A stretch of DNA of 64,000 nt from G965213525 sp965213525. GTDB lineage: Bacteria > Actinomycetota > Acidimicrobiia > Acidimicrobiales > Poriferisodalaceae. Each line of letters opens with the position of its first letter. Position 1 is the first letter of the stretch. The DNA is taken from NCBI GenBank assembly GCA_965213525.1, contig OZ243889.1:1860001-1924000 (forward strand). Reading direction: 5' to 3'. Positions 47,424 to 56,749 of the stretch are shown here, piece after piece. A model generated the notes under the pieces. That model saw only the letters and a list, made by a program, of their open reading frames with translations. It had not been told where the DNA came from and did not search any database. Made by a program: the position numbers and the translations under genes.

Positions 47424-49281
47424 CGGTGGTGGCCCGGGCGAAGTAGGGCATGTCGCTGCCGTCCACGGTGGCCACCAGGACGCCCCGGTCGAGGTAGCGG
47501 TTGCCCCGCTCGCAGCTGGTCTCGCTGGCGAACAGGCAGGCGTGGCAGGCCGCACCGTGGAGGTGGTCGTCGCCCAGCACACCGGGGCGATGCTCGGCGC
47601 AGGTGGGGTCCGACGTGCACACGGCGGCCTGCTCGAGGGCGGCGACCAGGAGCTCACCGAGACGCTCTGTGCGGCCCAGGCTGACCAGCCCACCGAGGGT
47701 GCCCTCGCTGTCGGGGGCGGCGGTGTAGAGGAGGATGCCGGCCATGGGCTGGGCCCCGGCCCGGGCGTAGATGCGCTCGCGGATGCTGCTGGCGGCGTAG
47801 CCGCAGTCGAGGGCCATCTGACGCATCAGTAGGTGGCTGAGCGTGTGCAGGAGGACGTACCTGGCCCCCGGCCAGCCGCCCAGGTCGTCCAGGTCACGAC
47901 GGCGGCGCCAGTTGCGGTGGGCGTCACGCAGCCGCTCGTACCGGTCGGTCTCACGGAACCGGGCCTCCCACTCAACTGCGGAGGTCTCGGCCAGGCGCAA
48001 GAACACCCCCTCGCCTCGCACCTCGACGGCCGGGACCCAGTCGGGCCGGTCACGGCTGAGCGGGGCGATCCGGTGGGCGCCCAGCTCGTCGGGGGACGAC
48101 AGCCGGGTGAAGCCGGTGAGGGCGACGACCTCGCGCAGTCGCTCGACACGCGCCACCTGGTCGATCCAGGCGGCGAACCGGGGCGGCGGCTCCTCGGGCC
48201 GGAGGCGGAAGTCGTCGCCGTCGGGCCCGCCGGTGGGGCGGGTGAGTTGGTGCCACTCCGGCGCGAGCACGTCGAGGCCGTCGTCGGCGTCACCGCCGGC
48301 GGGGCGGTCGGTCTCGCGGTGCGCCTCGATGGCCCGCCACACGTCGGCGGAATCGTGACGTTGCAGGCGGCGCAGTTCGGGGTCTCGACGCAGGAGCAGG
48401 TCGAGGGTGGCCCGGTCGGCGATCTCCTCCAGGCTCGACCACAGCTCGGCCACCGTCGCGTCCACCGGATCGTGCCCGGCGGGGATGGACAGCACCGACA
48501 CGCTGTCGGGAAACCAGGCATTCGAGGCTCCCAGCAGCAGCGCCCGCACCGGGGCCGGGCACGGGTCCTCGTCGTAGCGCCCGAGGTGGGGGTGGTGGCC
48601 CCGGCAGCGGGGGAGGCTCCGCGCGGCCTGGTCGCCGAAGGCGTCCGACATCGGCCGCCCCCGATCACAAGTCCGGCACTGCACCCACACGTCGGCCGGA
48701 CCCGACGACAGCCCCCGCTCGGACATGTTCAGCAACGGCGCGTCGCACACCTGTCGGCGGTGGGCGTAGTCGACCCAGGGGAACTCGTCGAGGTGGCCCC
48801 GCTCGCAGGCCAGCAGGTAGCGGACCGGCACGGCGGTGGCGCCCCTGCCCTTCTTGCGGCAGTTGGCGTGCCGGTAGGCACCCTGGTCGGGCCGGTAGGG
48901 GTTGGCGTCGAGGCGGAACTGACCGTCGGCGATCGGTCCGAGGTATTGGCAGGTTCCCCACGGGCAGCGCAACCACCGAGGGAACGGGGCCACCGGCACG
49001 CCGACCCGGACCCAGTCGTCGAGGGGGCTGTTCGTCTCGGGGACCCACGGTGGTTGACGGAGGTGCCCGACGCCGCTCATCCCGGGACGCTGCCGGATGA
49101 CAGCCAGCAGCCGGTCCTCGCGCAGTTCCCGGGTGCGGATCGGATCCCAGTCGTGCAGGCCGTTGACGATGACCGACAGGTGGGGAAGGTCGATCAGGGC
49201 ACCGACGCCAAACGAGTGCAGCAGCTGGCTGGGGCGGAGCTGACCCACCCGGATCGGCCCCTCGTAGCTCTGCGAGCTCAC
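47419..49281 (-). CDS. drmB: DISARM protein DrmB (DUF1998)
   Basis: A 620-residue protein. It opens IRVGQLRPSQLLHSFGVGAL, the usual DrmB start, and ends with a DUF1998 domain: LLHTLSHLLMRQMALDCGY, GILLYTAAPDSEGTLGGL and a zinc-type Cys set C-x-x-H...CHACLFASETSCERGNRYLDR. DrmB works with the helicase DrmA as the DISARM core that blocks incoming phage DNA. The GTG at 49279-49281 overlaps the drmA stop (GTGA), and the long in-frame extension upstream is noncoding for this protein. Confidence 0.9.
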   Translation of the reverse strand: MSSQSYEGPIRVGQLRPSQLLHSFGVGALIDLPHLSVIVNGLHDWDPIRTRELREDRLLAVIRQRPGMSGVGHLRQPPWVPETNSPLDDWVRVGVPVAPFPRWLRCPWGTCQYLGPIADGQFRLDANPYRPDQGAYRHANCRKKGRGATAVPVRYLLACERGHLDEFPWVDYAHRRQVCDAPLLNMSERGLSSGPADVWVQCRTCDRGRPMSDAFGDQAARSLPRCRGHHPHLGRYDEDPCPAPVRALLLGASNAWFPDSVSVLSIPAGHDPVDATVAELWSSLEEIADRATLDLLLRRDPELRRLQRHDSADVWRAIEAHRETDRPAGGDADDGLDVLAPEWHQLTRPTGGPDGDDFRLRPEEPPPRFAAWIDQVARVERLREVVALTGFTRLSSPDELGAHRIAPLSRDRPDWVPAVEVRGEGVFLRLAETSAVEWEARFRETDRYERLRDAHRNWRRRRDLDDLGGWPGARYVLLHTLSHLLMRQMALDCGYAASSIRERIYARAGAQPMAGILLYTAAPDSEGTLGGLVSLGRTERLGELLVAALEQAAVCTSDPTCAEHRPGVLGDDHLHGAACHACLFASETSCERGNRYLDRGVLVATVDGSDMPYFARATTA

Positions 49282-52200
49282 GACGGCTCCTCCGCTTCGG
49301 CGGTGCCCCGGTCGGACCCCTCGTCGCCGTAGGACCAGTCGGGCTCGGAGAACGCCGAGTAGTCGGTGGCGTCGAAGAGCAGATTGATGCCGGGCTCGAC
49401 CTCGCGCAGGGAGTTGGGGCAGGTCCACAGGTCCCACGCCTCGACGGCCGGCTGGTGCAACAGGCCGGTGGTGACGCCGTCGTCGCGGCCTCGGTAGCCG
49501 AGGATGCCGGTCTGCTGGCGGGTCTGGCGGGCCGACCAGGCCTGCAGCCGTTGGCGCAGCTCGGCGGCGACGTCGTCTCCGGCCTCGCTGCGTCCGGTCA
49601 CGTCGGTGGCTCGTCGACGGATGGTGGCGACGACGTCGGCGACGGCTGGGTCGTCGACGTCGACGAGGCGGGCGGCGTCGTTGCCGTTCCACTCCGGAAT
49701 GCGGTGTCGGATCATCCCGGTCATGACACCGGTCAGGCCCCTGTCGACGGCCCGGGGGGCGAAGGGCGTGAGGGTGGTGGCCTCGACGTGGCGGTAGAAG
49801 GTGGCGTGGTAGTGCTCGAAGCGCTCGTAGTGGGAGAGGTCGCGAGGGCGGGCCCAGTTGCTGATGGTCACGACGAGGCCGGGCGCTGACCGACCCACCC
49901 GGCTGGTCGCCTGGATGTACTCGGCCGTCGCCTTGGGCTGGCCGCCCACGACCATCAGTCCCAGGCGGGGCACGTCGACGCCGACGCTGACCATGTTGGT
50001 GGCCAACAGCACGTCGATGGGCCAACCCGACCCGTCCGAGCCGTCGAAGGGGACGCCCAGCCGGTCGAGGACGGCGGGGATCTCGCTCGAGTCCATGCGG
50101 GAGGTCAGCTCGGCGACGTCGTTGAGGTGACGTCGGCCCAGGCCTCGGCGGTCGATGCGGGCCAGCCGGGAGCGGACGTCGTCGTCGACGAGGCGGCGCA
50201 TGCCGCCCAGCTCCCGCAGCGACGAGAAGTAGCCGACCAGCGTCATCCATGGGTCGACATCGGCGCCGTGGCGTTCGTGGAGGAGCTGGGCGGCGCCCAT
50301 GAGGGCGACGTAGACGCGGATCTCGACCGCCTTGAGGCGACGTCCGTGGGCGCAGACCCCGAGGTAGCGGCGCCCCGGCGTCTCCGGGCTGGGGGCCACC
50401 TGGCGGGCGAAGAACGAGTCGGCGATGTCGATGCCCTGGGGCGGGAACACCTGCAGGTCACGTCCGAACAGGGCGGCGGCCTGCTCGGTGGCCCGGCGGG
50501 CGGTGGCGGTGGAGGCGACCACCTTGGGCCGGACCGGGGTGCCGTCGACGACCCACGTGCACAGGTCGTCGACGGCGGTCTCGTAGAGCCCGGCCAGGCT
50601 CCCGAGGGGACCGGTCATGAGGTGCAGCTCGTCCTGGATGATCAGGTCGGGGGGCCGCAGCGGTCCGGCCGGCACCGTCCGGGCCGCCGGCGCCGAGCCC
50701 CGGGCCCGGTGCGAATCGGTCTCGTCGAGCACGTCGTCGAGATCGGGTGATCGGTACCCGTGGCGCTCGCAGCGCTGGCTGACCCGCCCGAACAGCGTCG
50801 AGAGGGCCCCCTGCCAGGGGAGCTGGGCCAGCTTGTCGGCGGTGGCGATCACCAGGCCCGGCAGCAGCCGGTACAGCTCGTCGTCGACGGTGACGACCGG
50901 CAGACCCTCGTCGCGGGCGTGACGTTGGCTGAACGGGCACCGCCCCAGCCGGTCGCCGCAGTGGACGATGGTCCGGCGGCGGACCTGGTCGTAGCGGGCG
51001 TCGCGGGCGGCCGAGATGGCGGCCCCGCACCACGGGCAGGCGGCCAGCTGCACCGGGTTGGCACCCCTCCCCTGGCGCCCCCGGTCCCGGGCCCGGTCGA
51101 TGGCCTTCTCCGCCTGCGAGCCACGGTTGGGGGTGACGTTGTAGCCGACCCACAGGCCGATGCGGAAGGGGACCTCGCCCCATGGGTTGTCGCCGTCGGC
51201 GACGGCCCGGCGGCGCAGGACCTCGCAGGCGCACATCAGCGCCGCCGCCCGCTGGAACTGCTGGGCGGTGAGAAGCCGCAGCGTGTAACGCATCAGCACG
51301 CCGACGCCGTCGCTGCCGTCGTGGTCGGCGACGACCCCCTGGAGGCGGCGGGTGGCCAACGTGTAGGCGCACAGACCGAGGTACGCCTCCGTCTTGCCGC
51401 CGCCGGTCGGGAACCACAGGAGGTCGACCACCCCCCGCCCGGTCCGGTCCTGGTGGGCCGGGTCGGTGAGCGACGGCAGGTTGAGGAGGACGAAGGCGAG
51501 CTGGAACGGGCGCCAGGACCGGTTCTCGGGAAGGTCGACCTCGGCCACGACGTCGGCGAGGCGGCGGGGGTCGTCGCCCCGGCGGCGGGCGGCGGCCATG
51601 GTGTGGACCCGTTGCAGGGCCATGGCCCGGTTGGCGAACCGGAACGCCCGCTCGGCCCGCTCGTCGCTGACGACCAGGTCGATGCCGGCCTGGATCCGAC
51701 CGGCGGCGAGGCGGCAGTCGCCCAGGGCGGCGGCGCCCGCCTCCCGGTGGGCGTCGAGGCCGTCGGCGCCTGCGTCGAGGTCGGCCTGGCGACCGTCGAT
51801 CCAAGCCCGGTAGGCCACCACCAGCGGGGTGAGGGCGGCGGCCAGGTCGTCGGCGTCGGCCAGGGCGGCCATGTCGAGGCGGAGGTCGCCCAGGGTGGGG
51901 GCCTCGGTGCGGGGCACCTCGTGGGTCGGCAGGGCCCGGGTGGCGACGCGGGTGGCCCGGGTCGGATCGGCCGGGTCGGTGGTGACGTGCACGGCGGTGC
52001 CGTGGCCGGTGGCCAGCTCGACGTGGCGGCGGTAGAGCATGGCCAGGCTCCGGGCCTCGGTGTCGCGACCGGGGGGCTCGGTGGCGGGCTGGACGAAGAT
52101 CGCGGCGCCGTCGACGCCGGCGACGGCCAGCTCGACCTGGAACAGCCACCGCTCGTCGCGGTTGGCCGCGACGGTGGCCTGGCCGTTGACGAGGAACAGC

Positions 52201-52739
52201 GTCACGCTGGTGGCGTCGGCCCGGCGGCGGACCCGCCCCGAGACCACCACGTCGCCCCACTCCGGGTCGGGTGGGGTGGGCGTGACAGGACCGTCGGCCA
52301 ACTGCAGGCGGAACGTCCCGCCGCAGGGCTGGCGGCGCCAGACCCGGGCCGGGCGCCCGTCGCCGCCGGTGTCGACCTCCCCCTTCTGGTACCGGCCCCA
52401 GGCGGCGGACACCTCGACGGCGTCGACGCCCGGCTCGACGGCAAAGGTCATCCCCATCGACGAGGGGATGAGGGCCGGCGCCGCTCCCCCGTCGTCGTTG
52501 GGATCGTCGTCGTCGCTGTCGACGCCGGTACGGTCGCGCTCCTCGGGTGGGCTGACGACGCCCTGGGGGGCGAGCATGCCGACCAGGTAGTAGTCGCGCA
52601 CCGTGGTGTCGCCGGACAGCTCCTCGGTGGGCCCGCCCTCGGGACCGAGGAGGTGGTCGACGGCCAGTGACTCCAGCTCGTCGCGCAGCTCCGCCTGGGT
52701 GGGAGGCCGGAGGACCTCGACGTCGGATGGGGCGCTCAC
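49278..52739 (-). CDS. drmA: DISARM helicase DrmA
   Basis: A roughly 1153-residue helicase. LLWFPTGGGKTEAYLGL (Walker A, about residue 443), LIIQDELHLMTGPLGS (DEAD-like box, about 700) and ATNMVSVGVDVPRLGLM with YIQATSRVGRS (motif VI, about 950) are DrmA hallmarks. A Cys-rich segment CPWCGAAIS lies between the helicase lobes. DrmA forms a complex with DrmB that recognises DNA with a 5' overhang. GTG at 52737-52739 overlaps the drmMI stop. A longer in-frame extension upstream lies over drmMI and is rejected. Confidence 0.92.
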   Translation of the reverse strand: MSAPSDVEVLRPPTQAELRDELESLAVDHLLGPEGGPTEELSGDTTVRDYYLVGMLAPQGVVSPPEERDRTGVDSDDDDPNDDGGAAPALIPSSMGMTFAVEPGVDAVEVSAAWGRYQKGEVDTGGDGRPARVWRRQPCGGTFRLQLADGPVTPTPPDPEWGDVVVSGRVRRRADATSVTLFLVNGQATVAANRDERWLFQVELAVAGVDGAAIFVQPATEPPGRDTEARSLAMLYRRHVELATGHGTAVHVTTDPADPTRATRVATRALPTHEVPRTEAPTLGDLRLDMAALADADDLAAALTPLVVAYRAWIDGRQADLDAGADGLDAHREAGAAALGDCRLAAGRIQAGIDLVVSDERAERAFRFANRAMALQRVHTMAAARRRGDDPRRLADVVAEVDLPENRSWRPFQLAFVLLNLPSLTDPAHQDRTGRGVVDLLWFPTGGGKTEAYLGLCAYTLATRRLQGVVADHDGSDGVGVLMRYTLRLLTAQQFQRAAALMCACEVLRRRAVADGDNPWGEVPFRIGLWVGYNVTPNRGSQAEKAIDRARDRGRQGRGANPVQLAACPWCGAAISAARDARYDQVRRRTIVHCGDRLGRCPFSQRHARDEGLPVVTVDDELYRLLPGLVIATADKLAQLPWQGALSTLFGRVSQRCERHGYRSPDLDDVLDETDSHRARGSAPAARTVPAGPLRPPDLIIQDELHLMTGPLGSLAGLYETAVDDLCTWVVDGTPVRPKVVASTATARRATEQAAALFGRDLQVFPPQGIDIADSFFARQVAPSPETPGRRYLGVCAHGRRLKAVEIRVYVALMGAAQLLHERHGADVDPWMTLVGYFSSLRELGGMRRLVDDDVRSRLARIDRRGLGRRHLNDVAELTSRMDSSEIPAVLDRLGVPFDGSDGSGWPIDVLLATNMVSVGVDVPRLGLMVVGGQPKATAEYIQATSRVGRSAPGLVVTISNWARPRDLSHYERFEHYHATFYRHVEATTLTPFAPRAVDRGLTGVMTGMIRHRIPEWNGNDAARLVDVDDPAVADVVATIRRRATDVTGRSEAGDDVAAELRQRLQAWSARQTRQQTGILGYRGRDDGVTTGLLHQPAVEAWDLWTCPNSLREVEPGINLLFDATDYSAFSEPDWSYGDEGSDRGTAEAEEPS

Positions 52740-55700
52740 GGTGTCTCGGCGAACAGCCGGGCCGCACCCTTGCCGTGGAGACCGGCGGCCACCTCGCCCT
52801 CGTAGCGCTGACGGTTGAGCTCGAGGAGCCGGTAGAGCACCTCGACGGCGGCGTCGGGACTGAACGTGAAGCGGGTGCCCTGGCCCCGCACCGGGTGGAA
52901 GCCATGGTCGAGGTCGAGGTCGTCCCAGCCGTAGGCGGCCCGCACGGCCAGGTCCAGCTCGATGTGCAGCTCCCGCAGTCGGACGATCTCGGGCGTGCGG
53001 TCGTCGGGATCGTGGACCCGGTTGTAGGTGTCGGTCAAGCCCTCGTCGGCGGCCACCATCCGTGCCGACCGGTGCTCGTCGAGGGCCCGCCCGGCGGCCT
53101 CGACCTCGGCCGAGAAGGAGGGCTGGGGGAACGTCTCGAACACGTCGGACGGGGTGTAGCGGATGTCGGTGCGCATCGTGGATGCGTAGCGGCACGTCCA
53201 CCGGTAGTGAAAGCCGCTGGTGAGCACCCCGAAGTGGAAGTAGTCGTCGTAGGCGAAGACGACGGTGGCCTCAGAGAGGATCTGTCCGGTGGGGACGAAT
53301 ACCGGGGCGACGACCTTGCTGACGCGGCAGATCGCCAGAACCCGGTCCAGATCGGCGATGGTCCGGTAGAGCTTCGGGCGCTTCTCTGCGTGGTGCCAAT
53401 ACCGCTGAGGCAGAGGCGGCCTTCGCTTGAAGGCGCCATCCGGGTCTCTCTCCTGACGGAAGGGCTTGACCTGCTCTTCGAGGATGCGAAAGAAGTCCGG
53501 ATATGTGCGGGCGCGCTCCTCCGACCAGTCGAAGAAGTTGATCACCCAGCGGGGAGCGGTCAGGGTCGGCGACTGGTTCAGATCCTCCCCGCCCATATAT
53601 GGGAAGAGGACCTCCTCGTTGCGGGGGTCCCGGGCGATCAGCTCCTGCGCCTCCTCCGGCGTCATGGTGAACCCCATCCCCAGGACGATCGAACCTTGGA
53701 ACGACTGGTCGGCGTTGTCGGCCAGCCGCTCCGTTCGCCACCCCGTCGGCGACGCCCGGTACAGCATCTCGTCGATCCCGTCCACCTCGGCTCCGTCAAG
53801 CAGTACCGGCGCCGACCAGTCGTCGCTGGTGATCCACACCTGGGCCACCTCGACCGAGGCGTCGCCGGGCCAGGTGACGGCCGAGTGGGCCCGGTAGATG
53901 GTCGAGCCCCGGTCGATGATCTGGGCCAGGCCCACCTCGCTGGTGTCGCCCTGGGCGATGGTGTTGGTGGCCAGGTAGCCGAGATTGGTGGCCAGGTCGT
54001 CGCCCCGGAGGAAGAAGTAGGCCACCAGATCGGCGCTCCCCCTGCGGCCGTGGGCGATCTGCTCGACCAGATGCTCCCGGTAGGTCCTTCCAAGGCTGCC
54101 CGTGATCCCCTGGCCTCCCAGGAAGGGCGGGTTGGCCACGGTGGCGTCGAAGCGGCCCCGGCCCTCCAGGAACACCTCGGGGAAGACCAGCGGCCAGTGC
54201 AGCGGCGTTCGGTTGTCCAGCCAGTAGCCGGCCAGGGATCGCAGGTCCTCCAGACCCATGCGGCGCTCGTCCGGGTCGGTCCGGCCCATGACGTCGGCCA
54301 CCTCGCCGGCCAGGGTGGCCAGGCGGGTGTCGCGGTCGGTGTCGGCGCCCTTCGTCGTCGACAGCACGGCGCCGACCAGGGCGTCGGCCACGACGGTGAC
54401 GGTCTCCAGCTCCTTCAGCGCCTCGGCGTGGAGCCGGGCCTTCTCCTGCACGTCGGCGGCGTCGACGGTGGGCATGCCCCGTAGGTCGAGGCGTTTGCCC
54501 AGTGCCCGCTTGACCTGGCCGTGCAGCCCCTCGGACCAGCCCATGGTGGTCTGGCCGGGCTGGCGGCCGAGGCGCAGGTGCTCGACCTCGTCGAGGTCGG
54601 TCACGCCGAGGAGCGAGTCGCCGTGGCGGATGGCGTGGTCAAGGAACGAGAACGGCCGGCCCCGGGCCAGGGTCGTCAGCCACAGCGAGAGCTTGCACAT
54701 CTCGACGGCCATCTCCTGCACGTCGACCCCGTACAGGCAGCGGTCGGCCACGAGCCGCCGGGCCTCGACGGTCCGCAGCTCACGGTCGGCCGGCACCACC
54801 AGCGGCGCACCCTCCGCTCCCGGCAGCGGCAGGCCCACCTCGGTGGGCACACCCTGCTCGTCCCACGCCTCGACCAGCCGGTCGGCCAGGTACCGACAGG
54901 CCGCCACCAGCATGGCCCCAGACCCGCAGGCCGGGTCGAGGACCTTGAGATCGGCGATCTCCTCCCACGGCCGTAGCCGCCACCGCTCGGGGTCGGGCTC
55001 GGTGCGGGGCCCCGGCTCGTGGACGAGCGGGTCGAGGGCGTGGCCGACGAGCTCGGCGGCGATCGAGGGCGGGGTGTAGTAGGTGCCGGTCGAGGCCCGC
55101 TCGGTCGACTCGGTGACGACGAAGCTGTCGGGCAGGAACACCACCGGCAGGCCCCGCAGGTCGGTGCGGACGATGCCGAGGAAGGGCTCGACGCGGTCGG
55201 CCAGCTCCCTATCGTTGTCGCAGGCCGACAGCAGGCGGGTCAGCTCGAGGTCGGTCGGCTCGTAATCGAGCCTCCGGAGCTGGGACGTGGAGAACTTGTG
55301 GACGTCTCCCAGCCACCTCTCCAGCACCGCTCGGCCCTCGGCGGCGTGGGCTTCCAGCTCGGCGAGGGCGATCTCGGGCTCGACGTCACCCTTGGCCCTC
55401 GACCGCTTGGCCAGCACCCCCAGGGTGGTGTCAGACACGACCGTGCAGTCGTAGTCGAGGAGCCCCTCGTAGACGGTGCCGATCTGCTCGACGTCGAGGT
55501 GCTCGAAGCTGAGCCGTCGCACCTCGCCGTAGCGATCGATGCGGAGGCGCTGCAGCGAGGCCAGGATCTCCCGCATGACGCCGTTGTCGATAGCGGTGAG
55601 CACCCGCTGGTCGCCGGCACCGGCCTCGAACCGCTCGCCGGACTGGCGGCCCTCCAGGAACGGGTACCGCTCGGGATCGAAGAGCTGGCCGCCGTAGGCG

Positions 55701-56749
55701 GGGAGCTGGAGGCGGTCGTCGTGCTGGACTCCGCCGTGGATGAGCCGGAAGGTGGCCAGTACGCGGGGCCAGGCGTCGTAGCGGCCGAACAGGAGGTCGG
55801 GGTCGACCTCGCTCTCCAGCTCGTCGAGCAGGGTGGAGATGGCGTAGTGGGCGTCGTAGGTCTCGTCGCCGAGCAGGAGCAGACGCCGCTCCTCCGCACT
55901 GAGGAGGAAGACCAGCCGCATCATCACCGTGACGGCGGCCCGATACACGTCCCGGTGCTCGACATCGGCCAGCAGCTCGCCGCGGCGGTCACGGTTCGAG
56001 TCGCTGAACGCAGTGACCAGCAGCTCGACGGCGGCACGGACCTGGCGGCCCAGGGTGTTGGTGACCTCCTCGCCGCTGTCGACGCTGTCGGCCAGCATGG
56101 CGGCGAGAGTCTCGGCCTCGTCGACGCCGAAGAACCGCTGGGCCCCGCAGAGGGCCACGAAGGCGTCGAGGGTCTCGCGCTCCTCCAGCCAGAGGTCGGC
56201 GTCCCACGTGGCGGTGGACGCCGGCGGGTCGGGCGGGACGTGCACGAGCGTCCACGCCATGCCGTTAGTGACCAGACCGAGCGCTACGTCGAGCCCCTCG
56301 CACAGCTGCATCGTCCGTGCGATGGGCGAGGCGTTCCAGTGGTCGGTTCCCGGTGGGCTGGTCAGCTCGACCCCGGGAGGCCACTGGGTTACGAGCATGA
56401 CCGGGCGGTTGGTGTCGGCGTCGGAGTTGACGACGGCCAGCGCGGGCCGAAGGGTGACGCCGTGGCGGCCGACGAGGTGACTGAGGTGGGCGATGGATGG
56501 GCCCTCCCGGGCCATGTCGTCCTCGAAGCCGAGCACCCGGCTGAGGACCCAGCGCACCCAGCGGCCGTGCAGCCCGGCTCGGTCGGCGTCGTACTCTTCG
56601 ATCGCCACCCGCAGCTCGTCGACGACGTCGGTGTCGGCGCCCACGAGGACCTTGCCCAGCGCCCGGCGGGCCACCGGCACGGTGACGAAGGGCCCGTCGA
56701 CCTCGAGGAGCTGGTTGAACAGGGCGCTGTAGTCGGTGGGCCGGGTCAT
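52736..56749 (-). CDS. drmMI: DISARM class 1 adenine methyltransferase DrmMI
   Basis: A 1337-residue PglX/Eco57I-like N6-adenine methyltransferase. The SAM motif VLDPACGSGAMLVAA (about 602) and the catalytic NPPFLGG (about 870) are intact. The long N-terminal region (1-580) and the C-terminal target-recognition part match the size of class 1 DISARM methylases. It marks host DNA so that DrmABD spares it. ATG at 56747-56749 overlaps the drmD stop by 4 bp. Confidence 0.88.
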   Translation of the reverse strand: MTRPTDYSALFNQLLEVDGPFVTVPVARRALGKVLVGADTDVVDELRVAIEEYDADRAGLHGRWVRWVLSRVLGFEDDMAREGPSIAHLSHLVGRHGVTLRPALAVVNSDADTNRPVMLVTQWPPGVELTSPPGTDHWNASPIARTMQLCEGLDVALGLVTNGMAWTLVHVPPDPPASTATWDADLWLEERETLDAFVALCGAQRFFGVDEAETLAAMLADSVDSGEEVTNTLGRQVRAAVELLVTAFSDSNRDRRGELLADVEHRDVYRAAVTVMMRLVFLLSAEERRLLLLGDETYDAHYAISTLLDELESEVDPDLLFGRYDAWPRVLATFRLIHGGVQHDDRLQLPAYGGQLFDPERYPFLEGRQSGERFEAGAGDQRVLTAIDNGVMREILASLQRLRIDRYGEVRRLSFEHLDVEQIGTVYEGLLDYDCTVVSDTTLGVLAKRSRAKGDVEPEIALAELEAHAAEGRAVLERWLGDVHKFSTSQLRRLDYEPTDLELTRLLSACDNDRELADRVEPFLGIVRTDLRGLPVVFLPDSFVVTESTERASTGTYYTPPSIAAELVGHALDPLVHEPGPRTEPDPERWRLRPWEEIADLKVLDPACGSGAMLVAACRYLADRLVEAWDEQGVPTEVGLPLPGAEGAPLVVPADRELRTVEARRLVADRCLYGVDVQEMAVEMCKLSLWLTTLARGRPFSFLDHAIRHGDSLLGVTDLDEVEHLRLGRQPGQTTMGWSEGLHGQVKRALGKRLDLRGMPTVDAADVQEKARLHAEALKELETVTVVADALVGAVLSTTKGADTDRDTRLATLAGEVADVMGRTDPDERRMGLEDLRSLAGYWLDNRTPLHWPLVFPEVFLEGRGRFDATVANPPFLGGQGITGSLGRTYREHLVEQIAHGRRGSADLVAYFFLRGDDLATNLGYLATNTIAQGDTSEVGLAQIIDRGSTIYRAHSAVTWPGDASVEVAQVWITSDDWSAPVLLDGAEVDGIDEMLYRASPTGWRTERLADNADQSFQGSIVLGMGFTMTPEEAQELIARDPRNEEVLFPYMGGEDLNQSPTLTAPRWVINFFDWSEERARTYPDFFRILEEQVKPFRQERDPDGAFKRRPPLPQRYWHHAEKRPKLYRTIADLDRVLAICRVSKVVAPVFVPTGQILSEATVVFAYDDYFHFGVLTSGFHYRWTCRYASTMRTDIRYTPSDVFETFPQPSFSAEVEAAGRALDEHRSARMVAADEGLTDTYNRVHDPDDRTPEIVRLRELHIELDLAVRAAYGWDDLDLDHGFHPVRGQGTRFTFSPDAAVEVLYRLLELNRQRYEGEVAAGLHGKGAARLFAETP

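Noticed and set aside
49282..50250. In-frame N-terminal extension of drmB
   Set aside because: The extension is Arg/Pro-rich and overlaps the well-supported drmA end; the conserved DrmB start follows the GTG at 49281.
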